Assembly (NCBI GenBank): GCA_945890485.1 | Contig: CAMDCN010000009.1 | Span: 186,001 to 250,000 of the forward strand | Direction: 5' to 3' | DNA length: 64,000 bases | From: Candidatus Sulfopaludibacter sp. SbA3 | Lineage (GTDB): Bacteria > Acidobacteriota > Terriglobia > Bryobacterales > Bryobacteraceae | Part shown: positions 1-7,955 of the stretch, in pieces | Layout: the number at the start of each line of letters is the position of its first letter | Position numbering within the stretch: the first letter of the stretch is position 1 | Notes under the pieces: generated by a model | Told to the model about the DNA's origin: nothing | The model's input: only the letters and a program-made list of their open reading frames with translations | Databases searched by the model: none | Position numbers and translations under genes: made by a program

Positions 1-1005
1 TGGGGATCGAACGGCGGAGTCATCGGCCAACGCATCGTCACGGGCGGCAAGCTTGGCGTCGAAAAGGCACTGGCGGACCGTGAGATCGACGAGGCTCGTG
101 CCCGCCGGGATCTCGCCCGGCTTGAGCTATCTGGCCATCTGCGCCGGCTCTACTACCAGGCACTCGGCGAACAGCAACTCCTCACCGTCCGCGAGCAACT
201 CTCGAAGACGGCTGCGGAAACCGCCGGCGTCCTCCGTCAACTCCTGAACACCGGGCTCGCCGATGAGCCGGATGTTCTCTCGGCTGACGTCGAAGCGCAG
301 CGCGCCGCCGTGCGCCTCACACAAGCCCGGCAGGCGCTCGATCGAACCCGCCTTCAACTCTCGGCCGTGGTGCAACAGGAACTTGGTCCCGGTCCGTTCG
401 AAGGCGACTTCCTCGCTTTGCCTGCACTGGAGCGGGCTGTCGTCTGGTCGCTCATCGAGACGGAAAATCCCGAGTTCTCCCTCCCTGGCATCTCCATCCG
501 CCGGGCCGATCTTCAACTCGCCCAGGCTCGCAAGGCCCGCATTCCGGATATCCAGGCTCGGGGCGGCGTCCGCTACAACCGTGAATTGAGCGAAATCAGC
601 CGCTCCTCCATCGGTCCCGAAGGCATCTTCGACATCTCCGTCGAACTGCCGCTATTCAACCGCCAACAGGGAGCCATCGCCGCGGCCAAGGCGATGCAGG
701 CCCGCGCCGCTCTGGAACCGGTCCGCGTCCGGAGGTCTCTCGATAGCCGTTTCGCCGGGGTCTGGCAGGCATATGAGCAAGCCCGCACCGCGGCGGAACG
801 TTACCGTCAGGACATGCTGCCTGCCACCGAGAAGGCTCTGCAGCTGTATCGGGCCAACTATAAGGCGATGTCGGGCACCTATCCGAACGTACTGCAAACG
901 CAGCGGACTTATTTCCAATTGCAAGAAGAGTATCTCGAAGCGCTGCAGACCGCCTGGGGCGCCGTGGCTGATCTGGAAGCCCGTCTCGTCTCCTACAATC
1001 CGTAG
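1..1005 (+). CDS. TolC/CusC-type outer-membrane efflux protein, 3' part
   Basis: The frame is open from the first base, so the start lies before the window; about 334 codons remain. The protein is an almost uninterrupted run of amphipathic helix rich in Ala, Leu, Arg and Gln, with the two-fold repeat typical of outer-membrane efflux proteins: an LLNTGLADEPDVLSAD-type segment near residues 80-95 and its second-half counterpart, YRANYKAMSGTYPNVLQTQR, near residue 285. Family members form trimeric outer-membrane channels that work with an RND or ABC pump and a periplasmic adaptor. The partner genes are not visible and probably lie upstream. The 3' end overlaps the convergent gene at 993 by 13 bases. 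The substrate cannot be told from this fragment. Confidence 0.85.
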   Translation, partial: WGSNGGVIGQRIVTGGKLGVEKALADREIDEARARRDLARLELSGHLRRLYYQALGEQQLLTVREQLSKTAAETAGVLRQLLNTGLADEPDVLSADVEAQRAAVRLTQARQALDRTRLQLSAVVQQELGPGPFEGDFLALPALERAVVWSLIETENPEFSLPGISIRRADLQLAQARKARIPDIQARGGVRYNRELSEISRSSIGPEGIFDISVELPLFNRQQGAIAAAKAMQARAALEPVRVRRSLDSRFAGVWQAYEQARTAAERYRQDMLPATEKALQLYRANYKAMSGTYPNVLQTQRTYFQLQEEYLEALQTAWGAVADLEARLVSYNP

Positions 1006-1613
1006 AACTCTGCCGCCGTCCCACCCAGAATCTGTTCCCGCACCGCCATCGGCATCGGGCCCAGGCTCTGGGTGAATGCGGCCAGACGTTCTTTCCACGT
1101 CACCCCGCCGCCTGGCCAGCCGCTGGCGAACATCACCCGCTCCGGCCCAGCCAGCCGCATCGCCCGCGCCATCCGCTCCTTTTGCTCCGCTGTAACAGGC
1201 AAATGGAACCCGGTCAGCTTCAGGTAGAAGTTAGCTGGTAGTTCGTCAGTAGTTTCCGGTACCCCGTCGAGCGCCACCCGCCGGTCCCGAACATGGCTTA
1301 CCTCGCCGAACCGCTCCGCTGGCCATTCGAGCGCCAACCCAGCCGGCAACTTCTCCGGCGCGACGCCGTAGACGCTCTTCACCAGAGGATGCCGCACAAC
1401 CTCTCGCGGAATCACTGCCCGAATGTAGGGCCACTCTTCGGCTACCCGCACGGCCTCGCTAAAATCATCGATCAGCCAAACGCTCCCGGCGAACCGATTC
1501 CTTTGCAGGATGGTTCCAAGCCAACCCGCGTCCTGCGCCGGCGGGAGGAATCCATGCTGTGCGTCGATACGCAGAGGGTTTCTTTCCTTACTTGTAAGTG
1601 ATAGACTCTCCAA
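993..1613 (-). CDS. Reduced amidohydrolase-2 (COG3618-like) protein
   Basis: About 206 residues. The C-terminal half matches lactonase-type amidohydrolases (TIM-barrel, COG3618): GPERVMFASGWP corresponds to the family's metal-site strand, and LGGTAAEFYGL is the usual C-terminal helix. The N-terminal strand reads LRIDAQHGF where active members have an IDAHxHxW-type sequence, so the HxH metal ligands are not intact. At about 206 residues the protein is also shorter than the usual 270-290. Start choice: the TTG at 1613 has no visible ribosome site, whereas a CTG codon at 1574 lies 10 bases after AAGGA and sits exactly at the family's first strand, so the true start may be there. It is likely a degenerate or non-catalytic paralogue; activity is doubtful. 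Confidence 0.65.
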   Translation of the reverse strand: MESLSLTSKERNPLRIDAQHGFLPPAQDAGWLGTILQRNRFAGSVWLIDDFSEAVRVAEEWPYIRAVIPREVVRHPLVKSVYGVAPEKLPAGLALEWPAERFGEVSHVRDRRVALDGVPETTDELPANFYLKLTGFHLPVTAEQKERMARAMRLAGPERVMFASGWPGGGVTWKERLAAFTQSLGPMPMAVREQILGGTAAEFYGL

Positions 1614-1650
1614 GCTCTTGCCCGACCTTTAATTGACAAGGAGTCAATTC

Positions 1651-4600
1651 ATGCATCATCTTATTTCCCGTCTATTCATTGTAACGGCCCTCGTGGCCGG
1701 TTCCGCCTTATGCCAAGTTACCACCGGAACTATTCTTGGTAATGTCACTGATCCATCAGGCGCCGCTGTGTCGGGCGCAAGCGTCGTGGTCGTCGAAGTC
1801 AATAAGAACACCACCAGCCGCTCCGTGACCGATGAATCCGGTGCTTTCAATGTGCCCTTCCTCGTGCCCGGCGTCTACAACGTGTCTGTCGAGAAAGCAG
1901 GCTTCAAAAAAGGGGTGCAGCAGAGCCTCCCCCTGGAAGTTGACCAGAAGGCCCGGGCCGACTTCCAGCTTTCAGTCGGTAACGTCTCGGAAACCGTCGA
2001 AGTCACTGCCGCCGCCCCGCTGGTCCGATCGGAGTCGGCTGAACTCGGCGAAGTGATCGGCACCCGCGCCGTCCGCGAACTCCCCCTCAACGGCCGCAAC
2101 TTCGCCCAACTCGTCTATCTCAACCCCGGTGTCACTCCCGGCCAAGCCGGCGAAAACTTGTCCGGCGCCTCGACGTTCAACCCCCGTGGTCCATCGAACT
2201 TCAATGCGCTCGGCAGCCGCGCAAACACGAACGCCTGGCTGGTCGACGGTATCGACAATAACGAATTCACGTTCAACACCGTCATCGTCGCCCCGTCCGT
2301 CGAATCCGTCCGGGAGTTCAAAACCCTCACTGGCGTCTTCTCCGCGGAGTTCGGCCGTGGCGCGGGCGTCGTCTCCATCTCCACGCAGTCCGGCTCGAAC
2401 GACTTCCATGGCAACCTCTTTGAGTTCCATCGGAACCACGTTCTCGATGCGCGCAACGTATTTGCACCGGCGAACCAGCGCAAGCCCGTCTTCCGCCAGA
2501 ATCAATTTGGCGTCGCTATCGGCGGCCCGATCATCATTCCGAAACTCTACAACGGCAAGAACCGGTCGTTCTTCTTCTTTGACTACGCCGGACTCCGCAC
2601 CGGCCGCGGCATCGCCACGGTCAACTCCGTTCCCACTGCGCCAATGCGCAATGGCGATTTCAGCCAATTGATCGCCGCTGGCGGACCGAATCTCGTTATC
2701 TTCGATCCCCGCAGCACCCGCGCCGTCCCTGGGTCCACCACCCCCGCGCGAGATCCCTATCCCGGCAACATCATGCCGGCCTCCGCCATCAATCCGGTCG
2801 GCCGTAATGTGCTCAGCATCTATCCACTGCCGAATGCCACCGGACGCGTCAACGGGCTTTTCGACAACTTCACTTCCGTGCCGAACCGCACCGTGAGTGA
2901 CAACGTCTACACGGGCCGCTTCGATCAGGTCGTCTCCTCCAAGGACAACCTCTTCTTCCGCTACACCTACAACAACTACAACCTTCAGGCGCCGCAAGGG
3001 CAAGCCAACTGCTGTCTGCCCACCCCGGCCGACGCCGCCTCCCGCTTCACGCTTGGACCGTACGTCGCGGGCTTGCAGGATACGCTCCTGACCACCCAGG
3101 GCTCCGCCTTCAACTGGACCCACATCTTCAAGCCCAACTTACTTCACGAGTTCCGCGCCGGCTTCGCCCGGACGAACCCGCTCACCACACAGCAGGATAT
3201 CGGCATCAACGCCGCCACCTCGCTCGGCATCCGGAACATCAACCTGAATCGGCAATCCTCCGGCATTCCGAATATCAACATCGCCGACATCACCGGTCTA
3301 TCCGGCGGCCCGGGCTTCCTGCCGGTCAATCCCATGCAGACCCACTATCAGCTCGATAGCGCTTGGAATTGGACGGTCGGCAAGCACACCCTCAAGTTTG
3401 GTTGGCACATCGTCCGCCGCGACGCTCAACCCTTCGTCAACGAGGCAGTCCGCGGCGTCATGAACTTCAATCGTGCCTTCACCTCCAACCCCTCCAGCCC
3501 GGCTACCTCCGGCTTTGGTCCCGCCACCTTGCTTACCGGTTTCATGAACAGCGGCAACCGCGCGGGCCTGTTGGAGCCGTTCTACCTGCGGATCTGGGAA
3601 AACTCGCTCTATATCCAAGACGACATCCGCGTCAGCCGCCGCCTCACCCTGAACATCGGTGTCCGCCATGAAGTCTTCATGCCCGAGACCGAAAAATATG
3701 ATCGGCTTCCCAACTTCGACCCCGGATCGCTCTCCATGATCTACGCGGGAGAAAACGGAGTCTCCCGTTCCGCCAACAAGCGGACGAATTGGAAGAACTT
3801 TGGGCCTCGCATCGGTATCGCCTACGACCTTACCGGCAATGGGAAAACCATCATGCGCGCCGGCTACAGCCTCGTCTACTTCCCCGACCCCGTCACCGCG
3901 AACGGCCAGATCGGTCTCAACATTCCGATCTTCTTCACGCAGTCGCTGGCTTATCCGGATTTCCCCGTCGGCATGCAGAACGTGGCCACGATCGACAACC
4001 CGTTCCCGCTGCCCCAGGCCGTTAAGCCCCGCACCACCGCTGAGCTGAATGCTCTCTCTCCCGCTCCCCGCATCAACGGCCACTCCTTTGAAAACAGGAC
4101 GCCCTACATGCAGACCTGGACCGCGAACCTCCAGCGTCAGTTGACTCAGTCGCTGATGTTTGAGGTCGACTACGCTGGTTCCACGGGCATGAATCTGGCT
4201 CAGGCCTATAACCCAAATGAGGTACAGCCCGGCCCCGGAGCGCTCGCCCCGCGCCGGTTGATCCAGCCTTTGAACAACATCGTCAATATGTTCTTCGTCG
4301 ACTACCGGGCTCGGAGTTCCTTCCACAGCATGCAGCTCAAAGCCACCAAACGCTACGAGAACGGCCTGCAGTTCCTCGCCGCCTATACCTGGGGCAAGTC
4401 GCTCGACTACACCGGATCCGTCGGCAGCGGCGGTGGCAACTCCGGCGGGCCGCAAACCGTCACCTGTCTCGACTGCAACCGTGGTCCGTCGGGGTTTGAC
4501 GTTCGGCACCGCGCCGTTTTCAGCTACGTCTATGACCTGCCGTTCGGCAAGGGGAAGAAGATGGACGCCGGCAACCGGGTAGTCAATAGTGTCATCGGCG

Positions 4601-5037
4601 GCTGGCAGATGAGCGGCATCACCACCCTCACCACCGGCCGGCCGTTTACCCCCGGCCTCGCCGCTGGCGTCAACAACGGCGCCCCGAGCTGGCCGAACCG
4701 CTTGGCCTGCTCCGGCAAACTCGACAACCCCATTCCGGACCGCTGGTTCGATCCAGGCTGTTTCGCCGCTCCGCCGGCGTTCACGTATGGCAACGTCGGC
4801 CGCGGCATTCTGTATTCGCCCGGAAACAATAACTTCGATACGTCGTTTGTGAAGAACAACCGCTTCGGTCCCGGCGAACGCTTCAACGCCCAGTTCCGGT
4901 TTGAAGCCTACAACCTGTTCAACACGCCGTATTTCGGGTTCCCCAATGCGTCCATCGGCTCTCCCACCGCCGGCCGCATCACGTCCACCGTTGGTGAAAA
5001 CCGCAGCCTACAGCTCGCGCTCAAGTTCGAGTTCTGA
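1651..5037 (+). CDS. Oar-like TonB-dependent receptor with carboxypeptidase-regulatory domain
   Basis: 1128 residues. ATG 1651 is chosen because AAGGAG at 1638-1643 lies 7 bases upstream; a TTG at 1633 would put that ribosome site inside the gene. A signal peptide ending near ALCQ is followed by a carboxypeptidase-regulatory-like Ig fold (about residues 25-110, GxVTDPSGAAVxGA pattern), a plug domain (about 120-230, with ELPLNGRNFAQLVYLNPG and a VDGIDNNEF segment) and a long beta-barrel ending in an aromatic residue (LKFEF). Acidobacteria carry many such receptors, thought to import or bind oligosaccharides, peptides or other large ligands across the outer membrane; the ligand is unknown here. 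It appears monocistronic, with a strong hairpin terminator about 60 bases downstream. Confidence 0.93.
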   Translation: MHHLISRLFIVTALVAGSALCQVTTGTILGNVTDPSGAAVSGASVVVVEVNKNTTSRSVTDESGAFNVPFLVPGVYNVSVEKAGFKKGVQQSLPLEVDQKARADFQLSVGNVSETVEVTAAAPLVRSESAELGEVIGTRAVRELPLNGRNFAQLVYLNPGVTPGQAGENLSGASTFNPRGPSNFNALGSRANTNAWLVDGIDNNEFTFNTVIVAPSVESVREFKTLTGVFSAEFGRGAGVVSISTQSGSNDFHGNLFEFHRNHVLDARNVFAPANQRKPVFRQNQFGVAIGGPIIIPKLYNGKNRSFFFFDYAGLRTGRGIATVNSVPTAPMRNGDFSQLIAAGGPNLVIFDPRSTRAVPGSTTPARDPYPGNIMPASAINPVGRNVLSIYPLPNATGRVNGLFDNFTSVPNRTVSDNVYTGRFDQVVSSKDNLFFRYTYNNYNLQAPQGQANCCLPTPADAASRFTLGPYVAGLQDTLLTTQGSAFNWTHIFKPNLLHEFRAGFARTNPLTTQQDIGINAATSLGIRNINLNRQSSGIPNINIADITGLSGGPGFLPVNPMQTHYQLDSAWNWTVGKHTLKFGWHIVRRDAQPFVNEAVRGVMNFNRAFTSNPSSPATSGFGPATLLTGFMNSGNRAGLLEPFYLRIWENSLYIQDDIRVSRRLTLNIGVRHEVFMPETEKYDRLPNFDPGSLSMIYAGENGVSRSANKRTNWKNFGPRIGIAYDLTGNGKTIMRAGYSLVYFPDPVTANGQIGLNIPIFFTQSLAYPDFPVGMQNVATIDNPFPLPQAVKPRTTAELNALSPAPRINGHSFENRTPYMQTWTANLQRQLTQSLMFEVDYAGSTGMNLAQAYNPNEVQPGPGALAPRRLIQPLNNIVNMFFVDYRARSSFHSMQLKATKRYENGLQFLAAYTWGKSLDYTGSVGSGGGNSGGPQTVTCLDCNRGPSGFDVRHRAVFSYVYDLPFGKGKKMDAGNRVVNSVIGGWQMSGITTLTTGRPFTPGLAAGVNNGAPSWPNRLACSGKLDNPIPDRWFDPGCFAAPPAFTYGNVGRGILYSPGNNNFDTSFVKNNRFGPGERFNAQFRFEAYNLFNTPYFGFPNASIGSPTAGRITSTVGENRSLQLALKFEF

Positions 5038-5097
5038 TCGGGAACGACCTGTCGATACCCTCAATGGGTACAGACGGTTTGTCTTCCTAGGCTGCTG

Positions 5098-5132
5098 CAA
5101 GAGCCTCCCGCCCCCAAGGCGGGAGGCTCTTG
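5098..5132 (+). terminator. Rho-independent-type hairpin after the TonB-dependent receptor
   Basis: A perfect 15-bp stem: CAAGAGCCTCCCGCC (5098-5112), a 5-base loop CCCAA, and GGCGGGAGGCTCTTG (5118-5132). It is followed by only a weak T-rich stretch (TGTTTG). It lies 60 bases after the receptor stop codon, so it most likely ends that transcript. Confidence 0.8.
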
Positions 5133-5445
5133 TGTTTGACACCGGCAGCCCCTGGCGCGATGCGCTTTGCCGTTGCGGGGGGATTCGATCGCGACCAAGT
5201 TGCTGCCGCCGATCTACCGGTCTTGGATTGGCGAGGCGCGTCGAAGAGCTATATTTCGAGACGACCGTCTCTGCCGTGGTCAACGCAACTCCGCGGGCGC
5301 CTCCCGCCCCGCTCTGTCGAAATGCTTGGCCCAGCCGCTCGCGCCGATCAGCCGCAACGGAGAGTACAGCACCGGTCCGGAGTCGGTCGTTTCAAAAGGA
5401 CTATCGGAACGAAGACCAACTCTTGCATTCCTCCTGCGAATGGAG
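5133..5445. other. Intergenic stretch with no recognised gene
   Basis: About 310 bases between the terminator and the palindrome upstream of the NRAMP gene. Short frames exist on both strands but none has a ribosome site, family motif or consistent codon use. It may hold the promoter and a 5' leader for the transporter; I recognise no riboswitch. Confidence 0.4.
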
Positions 5446-5459
5446 TTAACTATAGTTAA
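5446..5459. promoter_or_regulatory. Perfect 14-bp palindrome, candidate metal-regulator operator
   Basis: TTAACTATAGTTAA is its own reverse complement and ends 17 bases before the ATG of the NRAMP-family transporter. The position and symmetry fit an operator for a dimeric repressor. MntR/DtxR or Fur-type regulators commonly control NRAMP genes, but the regulator here is inferred; none is encoded in the window. Confidence 0.5.
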
Positions 5460-5476
5460 GTCTATTCGCGGAATTT

Positions 5477-7306
5477 ATGTTTACTGATTCGCCGCGCTCC
5501 CTTGGTGAAATTCACGGCTCCGTGCCCACCGCCGCCACCTCTGCCTGGAAGCGGCTGCTGGCCTTCGGTGGCCCGGCTTACCTGATCAGTGTGGGCTACA
5601 TGGATCCCGGGAATTGGGCTACAGACCTCGAAGGTGGAGCCCGCTTCGGCTACCAGCTCCTTTGGGTGCTCGTCCTATCGAACCTGATGGCGATCCTGCT
5701 CCAGACCCTCTCGGCCCGGCTCGGGATTGTGGCTCGACGGGATCTTGCGCAAGCCTGTCGGGAAGCCTATCCCCGTCCCGTAGCGGGAATTCTATGGCTG
5801 CTCTGCGAAATCGCCATCGCCGCCTGCGATTTGGCCGAAATCCTCGGCGCCGCCATTGCGCTTCAGCTTCTCTTCAAGCTTCCCCTGTTGTGGGGGGTCC
5901 TTCTCACCGCCGTCGACACCTTCTTCATTCTTTTCCTGCTCCAACTTGGCGTGAAGCGGTTTGAGTCCATCATCCGTTGGATCATCGGCGCCATCGGAGC
6001 TTGTTTTATAGTTGAACTGTGGCTGGCTAAGCCAGTGTTAAGCGAGGTAGTTACTGGTTTGGTGCCAACGCTGACGCCGGAGAGCCTTTACGTCGCTGTG
6101 GCGATTCTCGGCGCCACTGTGATGCCCCATAATCTCTACCTGCATTCCGCTCTAGTGCAGACGCGGGACATCGACGATTCTCCCGCCGCCAAGCGCCAGG
6201 CCTGCCGATACAATTTCTTCGACTCGGCCATCGCCCTCAACGCTGCCCTGTTCATAAATGTTGCAATCCTTGTGCTGTCTGCCGCGGTTTTCTTCAAGCA
6301 GGGAGTGGTGGTCACCGAAATCCAACAGGCCCATGTCATGCTGGCCCCGCTTCTTGGTACAGCGGCCGCGAGCATCCTGTTTGCCGTTGCCCTCCTCCTC
6401 GCCGGACAATCTTCCACGCTCACCGGAACCCTTGCGGGTCAAGTAGTTATGGAAGGTTTCCTCAACATTCGCATGCAGCCCTGGATTCGGCGTGCCGTCA
6501 CCCGCGGCGTTGCCATTGTTCCAGCGGTGCTGACCATCGTCCTCTTCGGCGAGCAAGAGGTCTACCGGTTGCTGATCTTCAGTCAGGTAGTGCTTTCGCT
6601 CCAGTTGCCCTTCGCTGTAGTTCCCCTCGTCCGCTTTACGAGCGATCGGACGAGAATGGGCGAGTTCGTCAGCCCGCTTTGGCTAAAGGCGCTCGCCTAC
6701 GTTGTTTCCGCGATCATTATCAGCTTGAACTGTTGGCTGGTAAGTAGCTATATTGATGGATGGTTATTGTTCCCGGCGATTGGTTTGGGCGGCCTGCTTG
6801 CCTATCTGCTCATCGAGCCGTTCCTGGCCGCTCGTCGTCTGGCGGCGACCACCGTGATGCCTGTCGAGCCGCTCCCGTCGCTCGATATTCCCCGGTATGA
6901 GCGGATCCTGGTCCCTCTGGACCACTCGGCCAAGGATGCCATCGCGCTCCGGCACGCTGCGGCCTTCGCCCGGCAGCACGATGCCCAGTTGCTGCTGGTC
7001 CATGTTGAGGATGGCGCGACGAGTCGGGTTTATGGGGAGATGTCCTCTACGGCAGAGGTGCAGGCCGGCAGAGATTATCTTCGCTCGGTTATGCAAGCAC
7101 TGGAGAAACAATCAGTTAAGGCTGAATTGTTGATCTATCACTCGAATCGAGCGGCAGACGAGATCATCCGGGCGGCCCGCCAGTACAACGTCGATCTCAT
7201 TGTCATGGGCTCCCATGGGCACGGCCGCCTCGGTGACCTCATCTACGGCGAAACCATCGAACGCGTGCGCCACGCCGTACCCGTGCCCTTGCTCGTCGTC
7301 CAGTAA
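5477..7306 (+). CDS. NRAMP divalent-metal transporter fused to a UspA domain
   Basis: 609 residues. Residues 1-430 are an NRAMP (MntH-type) proton-coupled Mn/Fe importer with about 11 membrane segments; the metal-binding DPGN of helix 1 is at residues 43-46 and the MPHN of helix 6 at 216-219. A soluble universal-stress-protein domain follows from about residue 474 (YERILVPLDHS) to the C-terminus. Its nucleotide-binding loop GSHGHGRLGDLIYGET keeps the G-2x-G-9x-G spacing but has Glu where Ser/Thr usually follows the last Gly. The fusion suggests that metal uptake is tuned by a nucleotide or stress signal on the cytoplasmic side. A perfect palindrome lies just upstream. The ribosome site is weak. 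Manganese is the likeliest substrate by family, but this is not proven. Confidence 0.93.
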   Translation: MFTDSPRSLGEIHGSVPTAATSAWKRLLAFGGPAYLISVGYMDPGNWATDLEGGARFGYQLLWVLVLSNLMAILLQTLSARLGIVARRDLAQACREAYPRPVAGILWLLCEIAIAACDLAEILGAAIALQLLFKLPLLWGVLLTAVDTFFILFLLQLGVKRFESIIRWIIGAIGACFIVELWLAKPVLSEVVTGLVPTLTPESLYVAVAILGATVMPHNLYLHSALVQTRDIDDSPAAKRQACRYNFFDSAIALNAALFINVAILVLSAAVFFKQGVVVTEIQQAHVMLAPLLGTAAASILFAVALLLAGQSSTLTGTLAGQVVMEGFLNIRMQPWIRRAVTRGVAIVPAVLTIVLFGEQEVYRLLIFSQVVLSLQLPFAVVPLVRFTSDRTRMGEFVSPLWLKALAYVVSAIIISLNCWLVSSYIDGWLLFPAIGLGGLLAYLLIEPFLAARRLAATTVMPVEPLPSLDIPRYERILVPLDHSAKDAIALRHAAAFARQHDAQLLLVHVEDGATSRVYGEMSSTAEVQAGRDYLRSVMQALEKQSVKAELLIYHSNRAADEIIRAARQYNVDLIVMGSHGHGRLGDLIYGETIERVRHAVPVPLLVVQ

Positions 7307-7427
7307 AACTGTGCAATGAACCCACTCCATGTGTCGAACCTACCCAGTTGGTCCGGTCTTCGCCTCCGTATCCGCTTGAAAACAAAACACGGTTCAAATG
7401 GCATGGAGCATGCATCCTAAGGACAGA

Positions 7428-7955
7428 GTGAATCGTCTCGTCTTCACGCTCGCCCTGCTCTCCGTTGGCCTTCCTGGCGCGACGTTGCAGAAGCTGTCCT
7501 TTGACGAGATGGTCGGGCATTCCACCGCCATCGTTCGCGCCAAGATCGGTCCCGGTTCCGGTCGGCAGCACGGTGCGCTCGTCTATACCCATCACACGGT
7601 TACAGTGCTAGAGTCCTGGAAAGGCACGCCCGGAGTCTCCATTGATGTTGTTGTGCCCGGTGGGCAAGTCGGCCGTCTGCAGCAGTCGGTCGCGGGGGCC
7701 CCGGTGCTCACCCCCGGCAGTGAACTGGTTCTGTTTCTGTGGAAATCCCGCTCCGGTCTCACCCATGTCATTGGACTCTCGCAGGGAGTCTTTCAGCTCG
7801 AACGCGACGCCGCCGGGTCAGTAATCCTGAACCGAGCCCCTTTGGCCGCCAGCTTGGTGTCTTCGAGTGGTCGCCTCACGCACGATGACGGAATGACCAT
7901 GCCGATGAGCGAGTTCCGCACCCGCGTTTCGTCTGCTCTCGGGAGGTCCCGGTGA
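7428..7955 (+). CDS. Small secreted protein coupled to a matrixin-type protease
   Basis: About 175 residues with an N-terminal signal peptide (NRLVFTLALLSVGLPGA). GTG 7428 is preferred because AAGGA (7419-7423) lies just upstream and the signal peptide then begins at once; ATG 7398 is the alternative and adds ten residues without a ribosome site. After the signal peptide it has a beta-rich body (SFDEMVGHSTAIVRAKI, VLESWKG). I do not assign a family. Its stop codon overlaps the GTG start of the next gene (GTGA), so the two are translationally coupled, and it may be a partner, chaperone or inhibitor of the secreted metalloprotease encoded downstream. That role is inferred from position only. 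Confidence 0.7.
   Translation: MNRLVFTLALLSVGLPGATLQKLSFDEMVGHSTAIVRAKIGPGSGRQHGALVYTHHTVTVLESWKGTPGVSIDVVVPGGQVGRLQQSVAGAPVLTPGSELVLFLWKSRSGLTHVIGLSQGVFQLERDAAGSVILNRAPLAASLVSSSGRLTHDDGMTMPMSEFRTRVSSALGRSR

Noticed and set aside
1587-1598. Short inverted repeat CTTAC-TT-GTAAG upstream of the TonB-dependent receptor
   Set aside because: Only 5-bp arms and it overlaps the start of the divergent amidohydrolase; too weak to call an operator.
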